Origin: Chromatiales bacterium
GTDB lineage: Bacteria > Pseudomonadota > Gammaproteobacteria > SZUA-152
Direction of reading: 5' to 3'
DNA length: 14,772 bases
Assembly (NCBI GenBank): GCA_026999335.1
Contig: JALTPW010000052.1
Coordinates: 1 to 14,772, forward strand
Shown here piece by piece: positions 1 through 7,603 of the stretch. Below the pieces are notes generated by a model. The model had not been told where the DNA came from. It worked only from the letters and a program-made list of their open reading frames with translations, and searched no databases. Position 1 is the first letter of the stretch. Each line of letters opens with the position of its first letter. The translations under genes and the position numbers were made by a program.

Positions 1-1
1 C

Positions 2-2170
2 TCTACTATTCAGGGTACGGCTGACACCTTCCAACTGATGTTAAACAGCAACCTGGACAGCCGCTATTTGGCGGAAACGATTATCCATTTGCCCCAGCAA
101 ATTGAAGACATCGGGCAGGCACGGGGATTGGGCGTAGGCATCGTCGCGCGCGGCCGTATCAGCAACCAGGAACGGTTGAGAATGAGGGCCACGAGACAAT
201 CCATCAGCACATCGATGGATAGGCTGGGCCGCAACATGACCTTGTTATTTGAACGCCATCCGTCCGTCAAGGCACGATTGATGCCGGTGTTAGACAAGAG
301 CATGAATGACACCAGCAAATTTCTGATATTCATGCATCAAGAGCTGCTGAAATTTGCCACCCCAAGGGGCGACAGCAGCACATATTTCATCGCTGGCACA
401 ACCGCACTGGACAGTATTTTTCACCTGTTTGACACCGCCGGAGACGAACTGAACCGCCTGCTTCTGGAGCGCCGGCAAGAAGTGCGCCGCGAGCAAACTC
501 TGCTGGGAATCAGTACGCTGCTGGTCTTGGCCGTTACCCTGGCCATTTATCTCCTGTTTCTGCGCCACCAGGCGGCACGCCAGCACCTGTGGCGGAAATT
601 GCAACAAACCGTCACCGCGCTGACCGAGAGTAAGCAAAAGGTACAGACCATTGTCGAGAATGCCGCCGACGGCATCATTACCATTGACAGTAGCGGCATC
701 ATCGACAGCTTCAACCTCGCAGCAGAACACATGTTCGGCTATGCCGCAAACGAGGTCATTGGCCATAAAGTTAACTGCCTGATGCCCGAACCCCAGCACG
801 GCGAACATGATACCTATCTACAGCGTTATCTCGAAACGGGTGAGGGTCACATCATCGGCATGGAGCCGCGAGAGGTGCTCGCCCAACACCGTGATGGCAC
901 AACCTTTCCCATGGAGTTGGCGGTCGGTGAAATGCGGCAGGCTGATGGAAAGCGTTTGTTTATCGGTATCCTGCGCGACATCACCCGGCGCAAGCAGGCT
1001 GAAGCCGAGTTGCGCGCCAGCGAGGAGCGCTTCGAGCTGGTGACCCGCGGCACCAAAGACGGCATCTGGGATTGGGATCTGAGCACGGATCAGATCTATT
1101 TTTCGCCGCGCTGGAAAACCATGCTCGATTATCAGGAGGACGAGTTGATCAACAACTTTGCCACCCTGCAAACACTGATCCACCCGGATGACCTGGGCAT
1201 AGCGCTAGACAGCTGGACGACCTGCATGGACGGAGAAACCGATGCCTTCAGCGTCGAATACCGACTCAAAAACAGTCACGACAGTTACACCTGGATTCGC
1301 TGTCGTGGCATGGCGCTACACGACGATAACGGCCATCCCGTGCGTATAGCCGGTTCCCACACGGACATCTCCGTGCAGAAACAGACCCTGGCGGTGATGG
1401 AACACATGCAACGCGAAACGCAGGCCAAGGCCGAGGCGCTGGAACACAGCAACAAGGAACTGGACCAGTTCGCCTACATCGCCTCCCACGACCTCAAGGC
1501 CCCGCTACGCGCTATCGCCAACCTCTCGCAGTGGATCGAAGAAGATCTGGAAGAAACCATGACCGACGACGTCCGCAAGCAGATGGCCCTGCTGCGCGGC
1601 CGGGTGCAGCGCCTGGAAGGCCTAATCAACGGCATCCTGCAATATTCACGGGTCGGGCAGGTGGACATGAAGACCGAGATGGTGGACACCACCCTGCTGC
1701 TGGCCGAGGTGCTGGATGGGCAGGTACTGCCACCGGGCCTAGAGATCGATGTCGCCCTGGACATACCCTGTCTGGTGACCGCGCCCATACCCCTGTCCCG
1801 AGTGTTCGACAACCTGTTGTCAAACGCCATCAAATACCATGACCATCCAGAGACCGGCCACATCGCAATCTCGGCCCAAAACCGGGAGGACGGCCACTAC
1901 GAATTCAGCGTCACCGACGACGGCCCCGGCATCGCCCCCGAGTTCCACGACAAGGTATTCCAGATATTCCAAACCCTCAACGCCCGCGACACCGTGGAGA
2001 GCACCGGTGTGGGCCTGACAGTGGTGAAGAAAATTATTGAACAAATGGGCGGGGAGATTGTGCTGGAATCGGCCGCAGGCGAAGGCTCAACTTTTCGCTT
2101 TACCCTGCCGAAAGATAGCAACGAGGAACACGCTGCGAACAACAAGCAGACGTCAATCAAGAAACCCTGA
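2..2170 (+). CDS. Membrane sensor histidine kinase with FixL-like PAS and second PAS domain (5' partial)
   Basis: The reading frame is open from base 2, so the true start lies upstream; the ATG at 38 is probably internal. Numbering from that ATG: residues 1-150 are a helical, probably periplasmic sensor region; one membrane helix lies at about 155-175, and its N-terminal partner would be in the missing part. A first PAS domain (about 200-320) resembles the FixL haem PAS, with His257 in an EHDxYLQRY stretch. A second PAS/PAC domain spans about 325-450. The HisKA domain has phospho-acceptor His484 (SHDLKAPL), followed by N box Asn596, a DDGPG motif at 627-631 and a TGVGL motif at 656-660. This is a complete kinase core that would autophosphorylate and pass phosphate to a receiver. 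The next gene starts 2 bases after the stop, so they are probably cotranscribed. Kinase identity is certain; haem binding is inference. Confidence 0.93.
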   Translation, partial: STIQGTADTFQLMLNSNLDSRYLAETIIHLPQQIEDIGQARGLGVGIVARGRISNQERLRMRATRQSISTSMDRLGRNMTLLFERHPSVKARLMPVLDKSMNDTSKFLIFMHQELLKFATPRGDSSTYFIAGTTALDSIFHLFDTAGDELNRLLLERRQEVRREQTLLGISTLLVLAVTLAIYLLFLRHQAARQHLWRKLQQTVTALTESKQKVQTIVENAADGIITIDSSGIIDSFNLAAEHMFGYAANEVIGHKVNCLMPEPQHGEHDTYLQRYLETGEGHIIGMEPREVLAQHRDGTTFPMELAVGEMRQADGKRLFIGILRDITRRKQAEAELRASEERFELVTRGTKDGIWDWDLSTDQIYFSPRWKTMLDYQEDELINNFATLQTLIHPDDLGIALDSWTTCMDGETDAFSVEYRLKNSHDSYTWIRCRGMALHDDNGHPVRIAGSHTDISVQKQTLAVMEHMQRETQAKAEALEHSNKELDQFAYIASHDLKAPLRAIANLSQWIEEDLEETMTDDVRKQMALLRGRVQRLEGLINGILQYSRVGQVDMKTEMVDTTLLLAEVLDGQVLPPGLEIDVALDIPCLVTAPIPLSRVFDNLLSNAIKYHDHPETGHIAISAQNREDGHYEFSVTDDGPGIAPEFHDKVFQIFQTLNARDTVESTGVGLTVVKKIIEQMGGEIVLESAAGEGSTFRFTLPKDSNEEHAANNKQTSIKKP

Positions 2171-2172
2171 TC

Positions 2173-3651
2173 ATGAACACACACTCCCACAGTCCGCTGA
2201 AAAACTGGCAATTCATCCTGCTTCTGATGCTGGCTTTTTTTATCACCACTTTCGCTGCGGCATGGCATATATCACAGCTCCAATCACGACTCATTGAATC
2301 CACCGCGGTAAAAAACGCCCGTTCGTTTTCCGATGCACTGACGGAGTTTCGCACGCTCTATACATCAGAAGTGGTTACCACAGCCAAACAGCACGGCCTT
2401 GAGATCACCCATGACTACGCGACAAAGGAAAACGCTATTCCGCTCCCGGCAACATTGAGCATGTTGCTGGGGGAGAAGATTGGAGAGCATGCCTCAGGTA
2501 GCAAAACCATGCTCTACAGCCCCTATCCTTTTCCCTGGCGGCAAGAGACGGGTGGCTTGCGCGATCAATTCATGCAACAGGCATGGAAATTTTTCAGCCA
2601 AAATCCTGATAAACCCTTTTATCGTTTTACAGAACGTGATGGTCGTGAGTATTTACGTTATGCCACCGCCGACGTAATGCGCCCGGCTTGTATTCAGTGT
2701 CATAACAGTCACCCGGATACACCCAAGAACAACTGGAAAACCGGTGATCTGAGAGGCGTTCTGGAAGTTGACTTCCCCCTGGATCAAGTGATCGCGCAGA
2801 CTCAGGCGGATCAGAAGGAAACCATTGCCATCTTCATCGCCATCGGCCTGCTCGGGATCATTGGCATCGGCTTTGTTACCAGCAAGTTGCGTCACACCTC
2901 GGTGGAGTTACAACAACGTGTGCAGGAACGCACGGCAGAACTGGTCGACAAGGCCGCTGCACTGGAGCGCATTAATCAGGAACTGGATCAATACGCCTAT
3001 GTTGTGTCGCATGACCTAAAAGCACCGTTGCGCGCCATTGCCAATCTATCGGAATGGATCGAGGAAGACATCGCGGACAACCTCACCGACGACACCCGTA
3101 AGCAAATGACGCTGCTGCGCGGGCGGGTGGCGCGGATGGGCGATCTGATCAACGGCATCCTGCAATATTCGCGCATCGGGCGTATCGACAACGAGGTCGA
3201 ATCCGTCGATGTCAACGAACTACTGCAGGAAATCATCGCCGGGCTGGCGGTGCCGGAAGGTTTTGTTATCGACATCGCCCCCGACATGCCGGTATTCGAG
3301 ACCGCCCGTGTCCCCCTGTCACAGGTGTTTGCCAACCTGCTATCCAATGCCATCAAGTACCACCACCAGCCTGAGCAAGGTCATGTGAAAGTGAATGTAC
3401 GAGAAGTGGACGGCGAATTTTATGAATTCAGCGTGCATGACGACGGCCCGGGCATTGCCCCCGAATATCATGAAAAAATGTTTGGCATATTCCAGACTCT
3501 CAACGCCCGTGACAAAGTGGAGAGCACTGGCGTGGGGCTGTCCATCGTCAAAAAAATTGTCGAAATCCAGGGCGGCAAAATCATTCTGGAATCGGCCGAA
3601 GGCGAGGGTTCAACTTTTCGCTTTAGCGTGCCGAAAACGACTAGCAACTAA
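2173..3651 (+). CDS. Sensor histidine kinase with periplasmic Tll0287-like (DUF3365) haem-c domain
   Basis: The protein has 492 residues. A membrane helix at about 13-30 and a second at about 217-235 enclose a periplasmic domain. This domain has the features of the Tll0287-like/DUF3365 family and contains CIQCH (Cys173, Cys176, His177), the c-type haem attachment motif. A coiled linker (240-270) leads to a HisKA domain with phospho-acceptor His280. The ATPase domain has Asn392, a DDGPG motif at 423-427 and a TGVGL motif at 452-456. The kinase core closely matches that of the upstream kinase, while the sensor halves are unrelated. The probable role is sensing periplasmic redox state or a gas ligand and phosphorylating one of the receivers downstream. 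The ATG lies 2 bases after the previous stop and lacks a strong Shine-Dalgarno sequence, which suggests translational coupling. The kinase call is firm; covalent haem is a motif-based inference. Confidence 0.93.
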   Translation: MNTHSHSPLKNWQFILLLMLAFFITTFAAAWHISQLQSRLIESTAVKNARSFSDALTEFRTLYTSEVVTTAKQHGLEITHDYATKENAIPLPATLSMLLGEKIGEHASGSKTMLYSPYPFPWRQETGGLRDQFMQQAWKFFSQNPDKPFYRFTERDGREYLRYATADVMRPACIQCHNSHPDTPKNNWKTGDLRGVLEVDFPLDQVIAQTQADQKETIAIFIAIGLLGIIGIGFVTSKLRHTSVELQQRVQERTAELVDKAAALERINQELDQYAYVVSHDLKAPLRAIANLSEWIEEDIADNLTDDTRKQMTLLRGRVARMGDLINGILQYSRIGRIDNEVESVDVNELLQEIIAGLAVPEGFVIDIAPDMPVFETARVPLSQVFANLLSNAIKYHHQPEQGHVKVNVREVDGEFYEFSVHDDGPGIAPEYHEKMFGIFQTLNARDKVESTGVGLSIVKKIVEIQGGKIILESAEGEGSTFRFSVPKTTSN

Positions 3652-3699
3652 CAGCAGCGGCATCTCGCTGCGAACTAAGAACTAAAGGAGCCAGGAACC

Positions 3700-4128
3700 G
3701 TGCAGGACAATAAAATTTCCATATTGCTGGTAGAAGACGACGAGGTGGATGTCATGAACATTCAGCGCGCCTTCAAGAAAAATCACATCACCAACCCCGT
3801 GCATGTGGCAGGCAATGGCTTGGAGGCTTTGGCCATGCTGCGCGGCTTGGACGGCCGGGAAAAACTGACCCCCGCACCAAAGATCATCCTGCTGGACATC
3901 AATATGCCGAAGATGAACGGCATCGAGTTCCTCACGGAACTGCGCACCGATCCCGAATTGCGTGCCATCAGCGTATTCGTGCTTACCACCTCCGACGAGG
4001 AAAAGGATCGCGTAGCCGCCTACGACATGAATGTGGCCGGTTACATCCTCAAACCGGTGGAACCGGGCAAATTCATGGAAGCGGTCAAGACCCTGGACGT
4101 ATTCTGGTCATTAATCGAATTACCTTAA
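3700..4128 (+). CDS. Single-domain response regulator, Rcp1-type
   Basis: A stand-alone CheY-like receiver of 142 residues. The acidic pocket is VEDDE at 11-15, the phospho-acceptor is Asp66 (LLDINMP), the switch Thr is at 96 or 97 (LTTSDEE) and the conserved Lys is 118 (ILKPVE). The longer loop before Asp66 and the overall pattern fit the Rcp1 family, receivers commonly paired with phytochrome-like kinases. Both kinases upstream carry the same type of SHDLKAPL HisKA domain, so this is their most likely partner. The start is GTG, supported by AAAGGAG about 9 bases upstream and by the receiver beginning within a few residues. There is no output domain, so it either shuttles phosphate or acts by protein contact. 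Confidence 0.93.
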   Translation: MQDNKISILLVEDDEVDVMNIQRAFKKNHITNPVHVAGNGLEALAMLRGLDGREKLTPAPKIILLDINMPKMNGIEFLTELRTDPELRAISVFVLTTSDEEKDRVAAYDMNVAGYILKPVEPGKFMEAVKTLDVFWSLIELP

Positions 4129-4136
4129 AAAGGCAG

Positions 4137-4178
4137 AGCAAAGAGCAAAGAGGAAAGAGGAAAGAAAAAAGATAAAAG
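4137..4178 (+). repeat. Six-copy 7-base tandem repeat
   Basis: Six consecutive heptamers of the form AGCAAAG, AGCAAAG, AGGAAAG, AGGAAAG, AAAAAAG, ATAAAAG fill most of the gap between the Rcp1-type receiver and the receiver-kinase. The tract is all purine apart from two C and one T. It could change length by strand slippage and so alter the spacing in this intergenic region. Confidence 0.85.
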
Positions 4179-4202
4179 GGCTATTTTTTTATTTTTATCT
4201 TT
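4168..4202. repeat. AT-rich inverted repeat upstream of the receiver-kinase gene
   Basis: AAAGATAAAA (4168-4177) is mirrored exactly by TTTTATCTTT (4193-4202) around a 15-base spacer that includes a run of seven T. It lies about 27 bases before the next ATG. It could form a weak hairpin in the transcript or be a protein site; it lacks the GC-rich stem of a standard terminator. Confidence 0.6.
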
Positions 4203-4228
4203 GTCGTTTATCTTGCATCTGAATTGTT

Positions 4229-5485
4229 ATGGCCAATGAACTGAAAATTTTGATTGTGGACGATGACGACGTGGATCGCATGGCGGTGCGCCGGGCGCTG
4301 GAAAAATCAGGACTGGAGGTGGAAATCACCGAGGCCGACGGCGCCGCCACGGCCCTCGAAGCATTGCGACACGGAAACTTCGATTGTGCCCTGTTAGATT
4401 ACCTGCTGCCCGATGGCGACGGTCTATCGCTGTTGCGTGATACCCGTGCGGCAAACATCAGCACCCCGGTAGTGATGCTTACCGGCCAGCGCGACGAACG
4501 ACTCATCGTGGAACTACTGCGCGCCGGAGCTGCCGACTACCTTTCTAAAAACGAACTCAGTGGCGAAACCTTATGCCATGCTGTGCAGACCGCCACACGC
4601 CTGCATAGCGCCGAACAGGAAAAATTGCGTGCTCATGACAAACTGGAGCAGGCACACCGTGAGTTACAGGCATCCCACCAACAACTGCTGCAATCGGAAA
4701 AACTGGCTTCGATTGGCCAGCTCGCTGCCGGTGTGGCCCACGAAATCAACAACCCGGTGGGGTATGTCTATTCCAACCTGGGCACCCTGCAAAAATACAT
4801 TGATAATCTTTTCCAGATGCTTGAAGGCTACGAGCGACTGGAAACACTGGTCAGCGATAAAGAAACCTTGCAAGCCGTGCAGACGCTAAAGCAAGAACTG
4901 GATCTGGAGTATCTCAAAGAAGACGTGCGTGATTTAGTGAGTGAATCCCGTGAAGGCATCTCACGGGTTAAGGGTATCGTGCAGGATCTCAAGGATTTCT
5001 CCCATGTGGACGAGGCCGAGTGGCAGTGGGCGGATCTGGCCCACGGCCTGGACAGCACGCTCAACATCGTCAACAACGAAATCAAATACAAGGCCGAGGT
5101 GGTAAAAAAATATGGCGATCTGCCCGAGGTGGAATGTCTCGCCAGCCAGATCAACCAAGTGTTCATGAATCTGCTGGTGAACGCCGCCCACGCCATTGAG
5201 GAACGCGGCACCATCACCGTACGCACCGGCATCGAGGGCGATGGCGCCTGGGTGGAGGTCAGCGATACCGGCAAGGGCATGGACACCGAGACTCAGAAGA
5301 AGATCTTCGATCCTTTTTTCACCACCAAACCCGTCGGCACCGGCACCGGTCTAGGGTTGTCACTGTCCTACAGCATCGTGCAGAAACATCACGGCAAAAT
5401 CAGTGTAGACAGCGAGTCGGGCCGTGGCAGCACCTTCCGGGTGTGGCTGCCGCTGCGCCAACCCGAACAGAAGGCGGCCAGTTAG
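4229..5485 (+). CDS. Receiver-histidine kinase fusion protein
   Basis: A soluble 418-residue protein with no membrane segment. The N-terminal receiver (about 5-125) has DDDD at 11-14 and phospho-acceptor Asp57 (LLDYLLPDGDG). A coiled coil at about 127-160 leads to an NtrB-like dimerisation domain with phospho-acceptor His171 (GVAHEINNP). A long helical insert (about 185-260) precedes the ATPase domain, which has Asn314/Asn318, DTGKG at 346-350 and a GTGTGLGLS motif at 370-378. The receiver-first layout suggests the kinase is controlled by phosphorylation from another kinase, plausibly the two membrane kinases upstream, making it an intermediate in a relay. The ATG at 4229 has no strong Shine-Dalgarno sequence, but the receiver begins five residues in, so the start is secure. 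A 100-base gap with a tandem repeat separates it from the preceding receiver. Confidence 0.93.
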   Translation: MANELKILIVDDDDVDRMAVRRALEKSGLEVEITEADGAATALEALRHGNFDCALLDYLLPDGDGLSLLRDTRAANISTPVVMLTGQRDERLIVELLRAGAADYLSKNELSGETLCHAVQTATRLHSAEQEKLRAHDKLEQAHRELQASHQQLLQSEKLASIGQLAAGVAHEINNPVGYVYSNLGTLQKYIDNLFQMLEGYERLETLVSDKETLQAVQTLKQELDLEYLKEDVRDLVSESREGISRVKGIVQDLKDFSHVDEAEWQWADLAHGLDSTLNIVNNEIKYKAEVVKKYGDLPEVECLASQINQVFMNLLVNAAHAIEERGTITVRTGIEGDGAWVEVSDTGKGMDTETQKKIFDPFFTTKPVGTGTGLGLSLSYSIVQKHHGKISVDSESGRGSTFRVWLPLRQPEQKAAS

Positions 5486-5570
5486 GGGGTGTTAACAATC
5501 ATTTTGACAGCCCCTGGTCCATAGGTTGAGGAATGAACCCCAATAGCCGTGTTTGTCCAACCCCGTATTG

Positions 5571-5595
5571 TTGGGGTTCGCTCCGCTCACCCCAA
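5571..5595. repeat. Degenerate intergenic palindrome of the TTGGGGTTCGCTCCGCTCACCCCAA type
   Basis: TTGGGGT (5571-5577) and ACCCCAA (5589-5595) form a 7-base stem around TCGCTCCGCTC. Closely related intergenic hairpins with a CGCTCCGCTC-like loop are familiar in many gammaproteobacterial genomes. It sits just upstream of the receiver/HD-GYP gene. Confidence 0.55.
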
Positions 5596-5621
5596 TCTAC
5601 ACACAAAACCGAGGAAGCGGC

Positions 5622-6974
5622 ATGACCGCAGACACCACCGAATCCACACAGACCGAGACCGCGATGAACCTGCTGTTCGTCGACGACGAGGCCAATATTC
5701 TCAGCGCCCTCAAGCGCCTGTTTCGCCCCCGGGGCTATCGCATCCACACCGCCGAGAGCGGTGCAGCGGGGCTGGCCTGCCTGGAAGAAAACCGTATTGA
5801 TCTGGTGATCTCCGACATGCGCATGCCGGAGATGAATGGCGCCGCCTTTCTGCAGCAGGTCAACCAGCGCTGGCCGGGCACGGTGCGCATTTTGCTCACC
5901 GGCTACGCCGATATCACCTCCACCATCGATGCCGTCAACAAGGGGCGTATTTACCGTTACATTAGCAAACCCTGGGAAGATAACGACATTCTGCTCACGG
6001 TGCAACGCGGGCTGGAACAGCGGGCCCTGGAACAGGAACGCTTGCGCCTGGTATTACTGACCCAGAAACAAAACCGCGAACTACGAGACCTCAACACCAA
6101 TCTGGAAGACAAGGTCACCGCCCGCACCAGTGAGCTGCAACAGACCGTCAGTTTTTTGGCGCTGGCCAACGACAATCTGGATCAGAGCTACCGCGGCACG
6201 GTAGAGGTATTTTCTCATCTGATCGCCATGCGCGAACACACGGACAACAAACGGCCACGGCTGATCGCGGAACAGGCCGGGCAACTGGCGGAAGCCATGG
6301 GCATGGACGCGGCCGAGCGCCAACAGCTGCACTATGCCGCCCTGCTGCGCAATCTGGGCAAGCTCTGTCTGAAAGACAAACTACTGACCCGGCCCTTCAG
6401 CGATTTGGACGAGACTGAGCGTGAGACCTTCACCCGGCATCCGTTGCTCGGCGAGGGCCTGCTGATGGCTCTGGAGCCCCTGCAGGCGGCAACGCGGCTA
6501 ATCCGCCATCAGCACGAGCACGTCGATGGCACGGGTTTTCCCGACCATCTGCACAACGCAGATATCCCGCTGGGCGCGCGCATTCTCAAGGTGGTGGGCG
6601 ATTTCCACGACATGCAGTGGGGCCTGCTGGCACACAAGCGTTTCAGCAGGCGCGAAGCACGCGACTTTCTCCTCAGCCACCAGAACGCACATTATGACGC
6701 CCACGTGGTACGAGTCTTCTGTGAACAGCTGGGACACACAGAGGGCCCGGCACAGGATCCCGGCGCACACTGCATCAAGTCCAACGGCCTGCGCGAAGGC
6801 ATGGTGCTGGCTCAGGATCTGGTGATGCACGACAACGTGCTGTTGCTAGCCCGGGGACACCGCCTCAGCGAGGGCCTCATCGCGCGCATCGCCCGACTGG
6901 AGAAATCCACCCACACCGATTTCGACATCTACGTTACAGACACCACCACAGACACCGCCAGCCATTCTGCATGA
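5622..6974 (+). CDS. Response regulator with degenerate HD-GYP domain (RpfG-like layout)
   Basis: The start at ATG 5622 is chosen because GAGGA lies 6 bases upstream; the upstream in-frame extension runs through an intergenic palindrome. The protein has 450 residues. The receiver (about 15-130) has DDE at 21-23, Asp65 (SDMRMP) and Lys116 (SKPWED). A coiled linker (131-185) leads to an HD-GYP-like domain (about 190-370). The family normally degrades cyclic di-GMP with metal held by His/Asp residues. Here the HD pair is replaced by Arg243-Asn244 (ALLRNLGK), and the first His of the HHE motif is Gln297. Others remain: His273, His298, Glu299, DGTGFP at 302-307 and Asp327. A C-terminal region (about 385-440) follows. 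Phosphodiesterase activity is therefore doubtful; a binding or scaffold role is likelier. The next gene follows closely. Confidence 0.9.
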   Translation: MTADTTESTQTETAMNLLFVDDEANILSALKRLFRPRGYRIHTAESGAAGLACLEENRIDLVISDMRMPEMNGAAFLQQVNQRWPGTVRILLTGYADITSTIDAVNKGRIYRYISKPWEDNDILLTVQRGLEQRALEQERLRLVLLTQKQNRELRDLNTNLEDKVTARTSELQQTVSFLALANDNLDQSYRGTVEVFSHLIAMREHTDNKRPRLIAEQAGQLAEAMGMDAAERQQLHYAALLRNLGKLCLKDKLLTRPFSDLDETERETFTRHPLLGEGLLMALEPLQAATRLIRHQHEHVDGTGFPDHLHNADIPLGARILKVVGDFHDMQWGLLAHKRFSRREARDFLLSHQNAHYDAHVVRVFCEQLGHTEGPAQDPGAHCIKSNGLREGMVLAQDLVMHDNVLLLARGHRLSEGLIARIARLEKSTHTDFDIYVTDTTTDTASHSA

Positions 6975-7006
6975 CCCGCAAAAGAACTTACAAAAGGAAA
7001 ATCCAC

Positions 7007-7540
7007 ATGTACCGTATCATGATCGTGGACGACGAAAAAAACATCCTGCACGCCCTCAAGCGCGCACTGGGACGCCAGTTTGACTGGGAGATCGAGACCT
7101 ACCACGCCCCTGAGGATGCCCTCAAGCGTGCCCGGGCGACCCCCTTCGACCTGTTCCTCTCGGATTACCGCATGCCCGGCATGGATGGCGTGCAACTGCT
7201 CACCGAGATCAAGGCATTACAGCCCGAGGCCATGCGCCTGATTCTCAGCGGCCACACGGATTTGAAGGCCCTGATGAACGCCATCAACGAGGCCGAAATC
7301 TACCGCTTCATCACCAAACCCTGGGAAGATTATGACATCATTATTACCCTGCAACAGGCCCTGATACACCGCGATATCCTCACCGAAAACCGACGTCTGG
7401 CGGATCAGGTGCGGGCACAGCAACAGGAACTGGACAAGCGCAAACTGGCTCTGGAGCAACTCAAGGCCGCACATCCCACCCTGTTTCATGTCAACTGGGC
7501 ATCCGATGGCTCGGTGCTGCTGGACGAGGATGATGAATAA
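7007..7540 (+). CDS. Response regulator with coiled-coil tail
   Basis: A 177-residue protein. The receiver (about 2-120) has VDDE at 7-10, phospho-acceptor Asp53 (SDYRMPGMDG), switch Ser81 and Lys104 (TKPWED). Its sequence style (YRFITKPWED) matches the receiver of the upstream HD-GYP protein, so the two are probably related by duplication. After the receiver come a helical coiled coil (about 117-150) and a short tail ending in acidic residues (DEDDE); no DNA-binding or enzymatic domain is visible. The start at 7007 is preferred over an in-frame ATG at 6971 (overlapping the previous stop) because AAAAGGAAAA lies 5-8 bases upstream and receivers usually begin just before the first strand. It is probably the last gene of the signalling operon. 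Confidence 0.9.
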   Translation: MYRIMIVDDEKNILHALKRALGRQFDWEIETYHAPEDALKRARATPFDLFLSDYRMPGMDGVQLLTEIKALQPEAMRLILSGHTDLKALMNAINEAEIYRFITKPWEDYDIIITLQQALIHRDILTENRRLADQVRAQQQELDKRKLALEQLKAAHPTLFHVNWASDGSVLLDEDDE

Positions 7541-7603
7541 AACCGGCGCCTCCAACGAGCCCTGACTTGCCAGCCACCGAGCGCAGGCGCTATGGTCTGA
7601 CCC

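Noticed and set aside
290..808. Minus-strand open frame of 172 codons inside the first kinase gene
   Set aside because: It is a shadow of a clearly coding kinase gene and has no recognisable domain.
4130..4228. CRISPR-like array in the repeated purine tract
   Set aside because: Units are 7 bases with no spacers; it is a simple tandem repeat.
5504..5532. TTGACA at 5504-5509 as a promoter for the HD-GYP-like gene
   Set aside because: The -35 match is perfect but no acceptable -10 sequence lies 16-19 bases downstream.
5553..5621. Extended N-terminus of the HD-GYP-like protein from TTG 5553
   Set aside because: It would translate an intergenic palindrome; ATG 5622 has a proper ribosome binding site.
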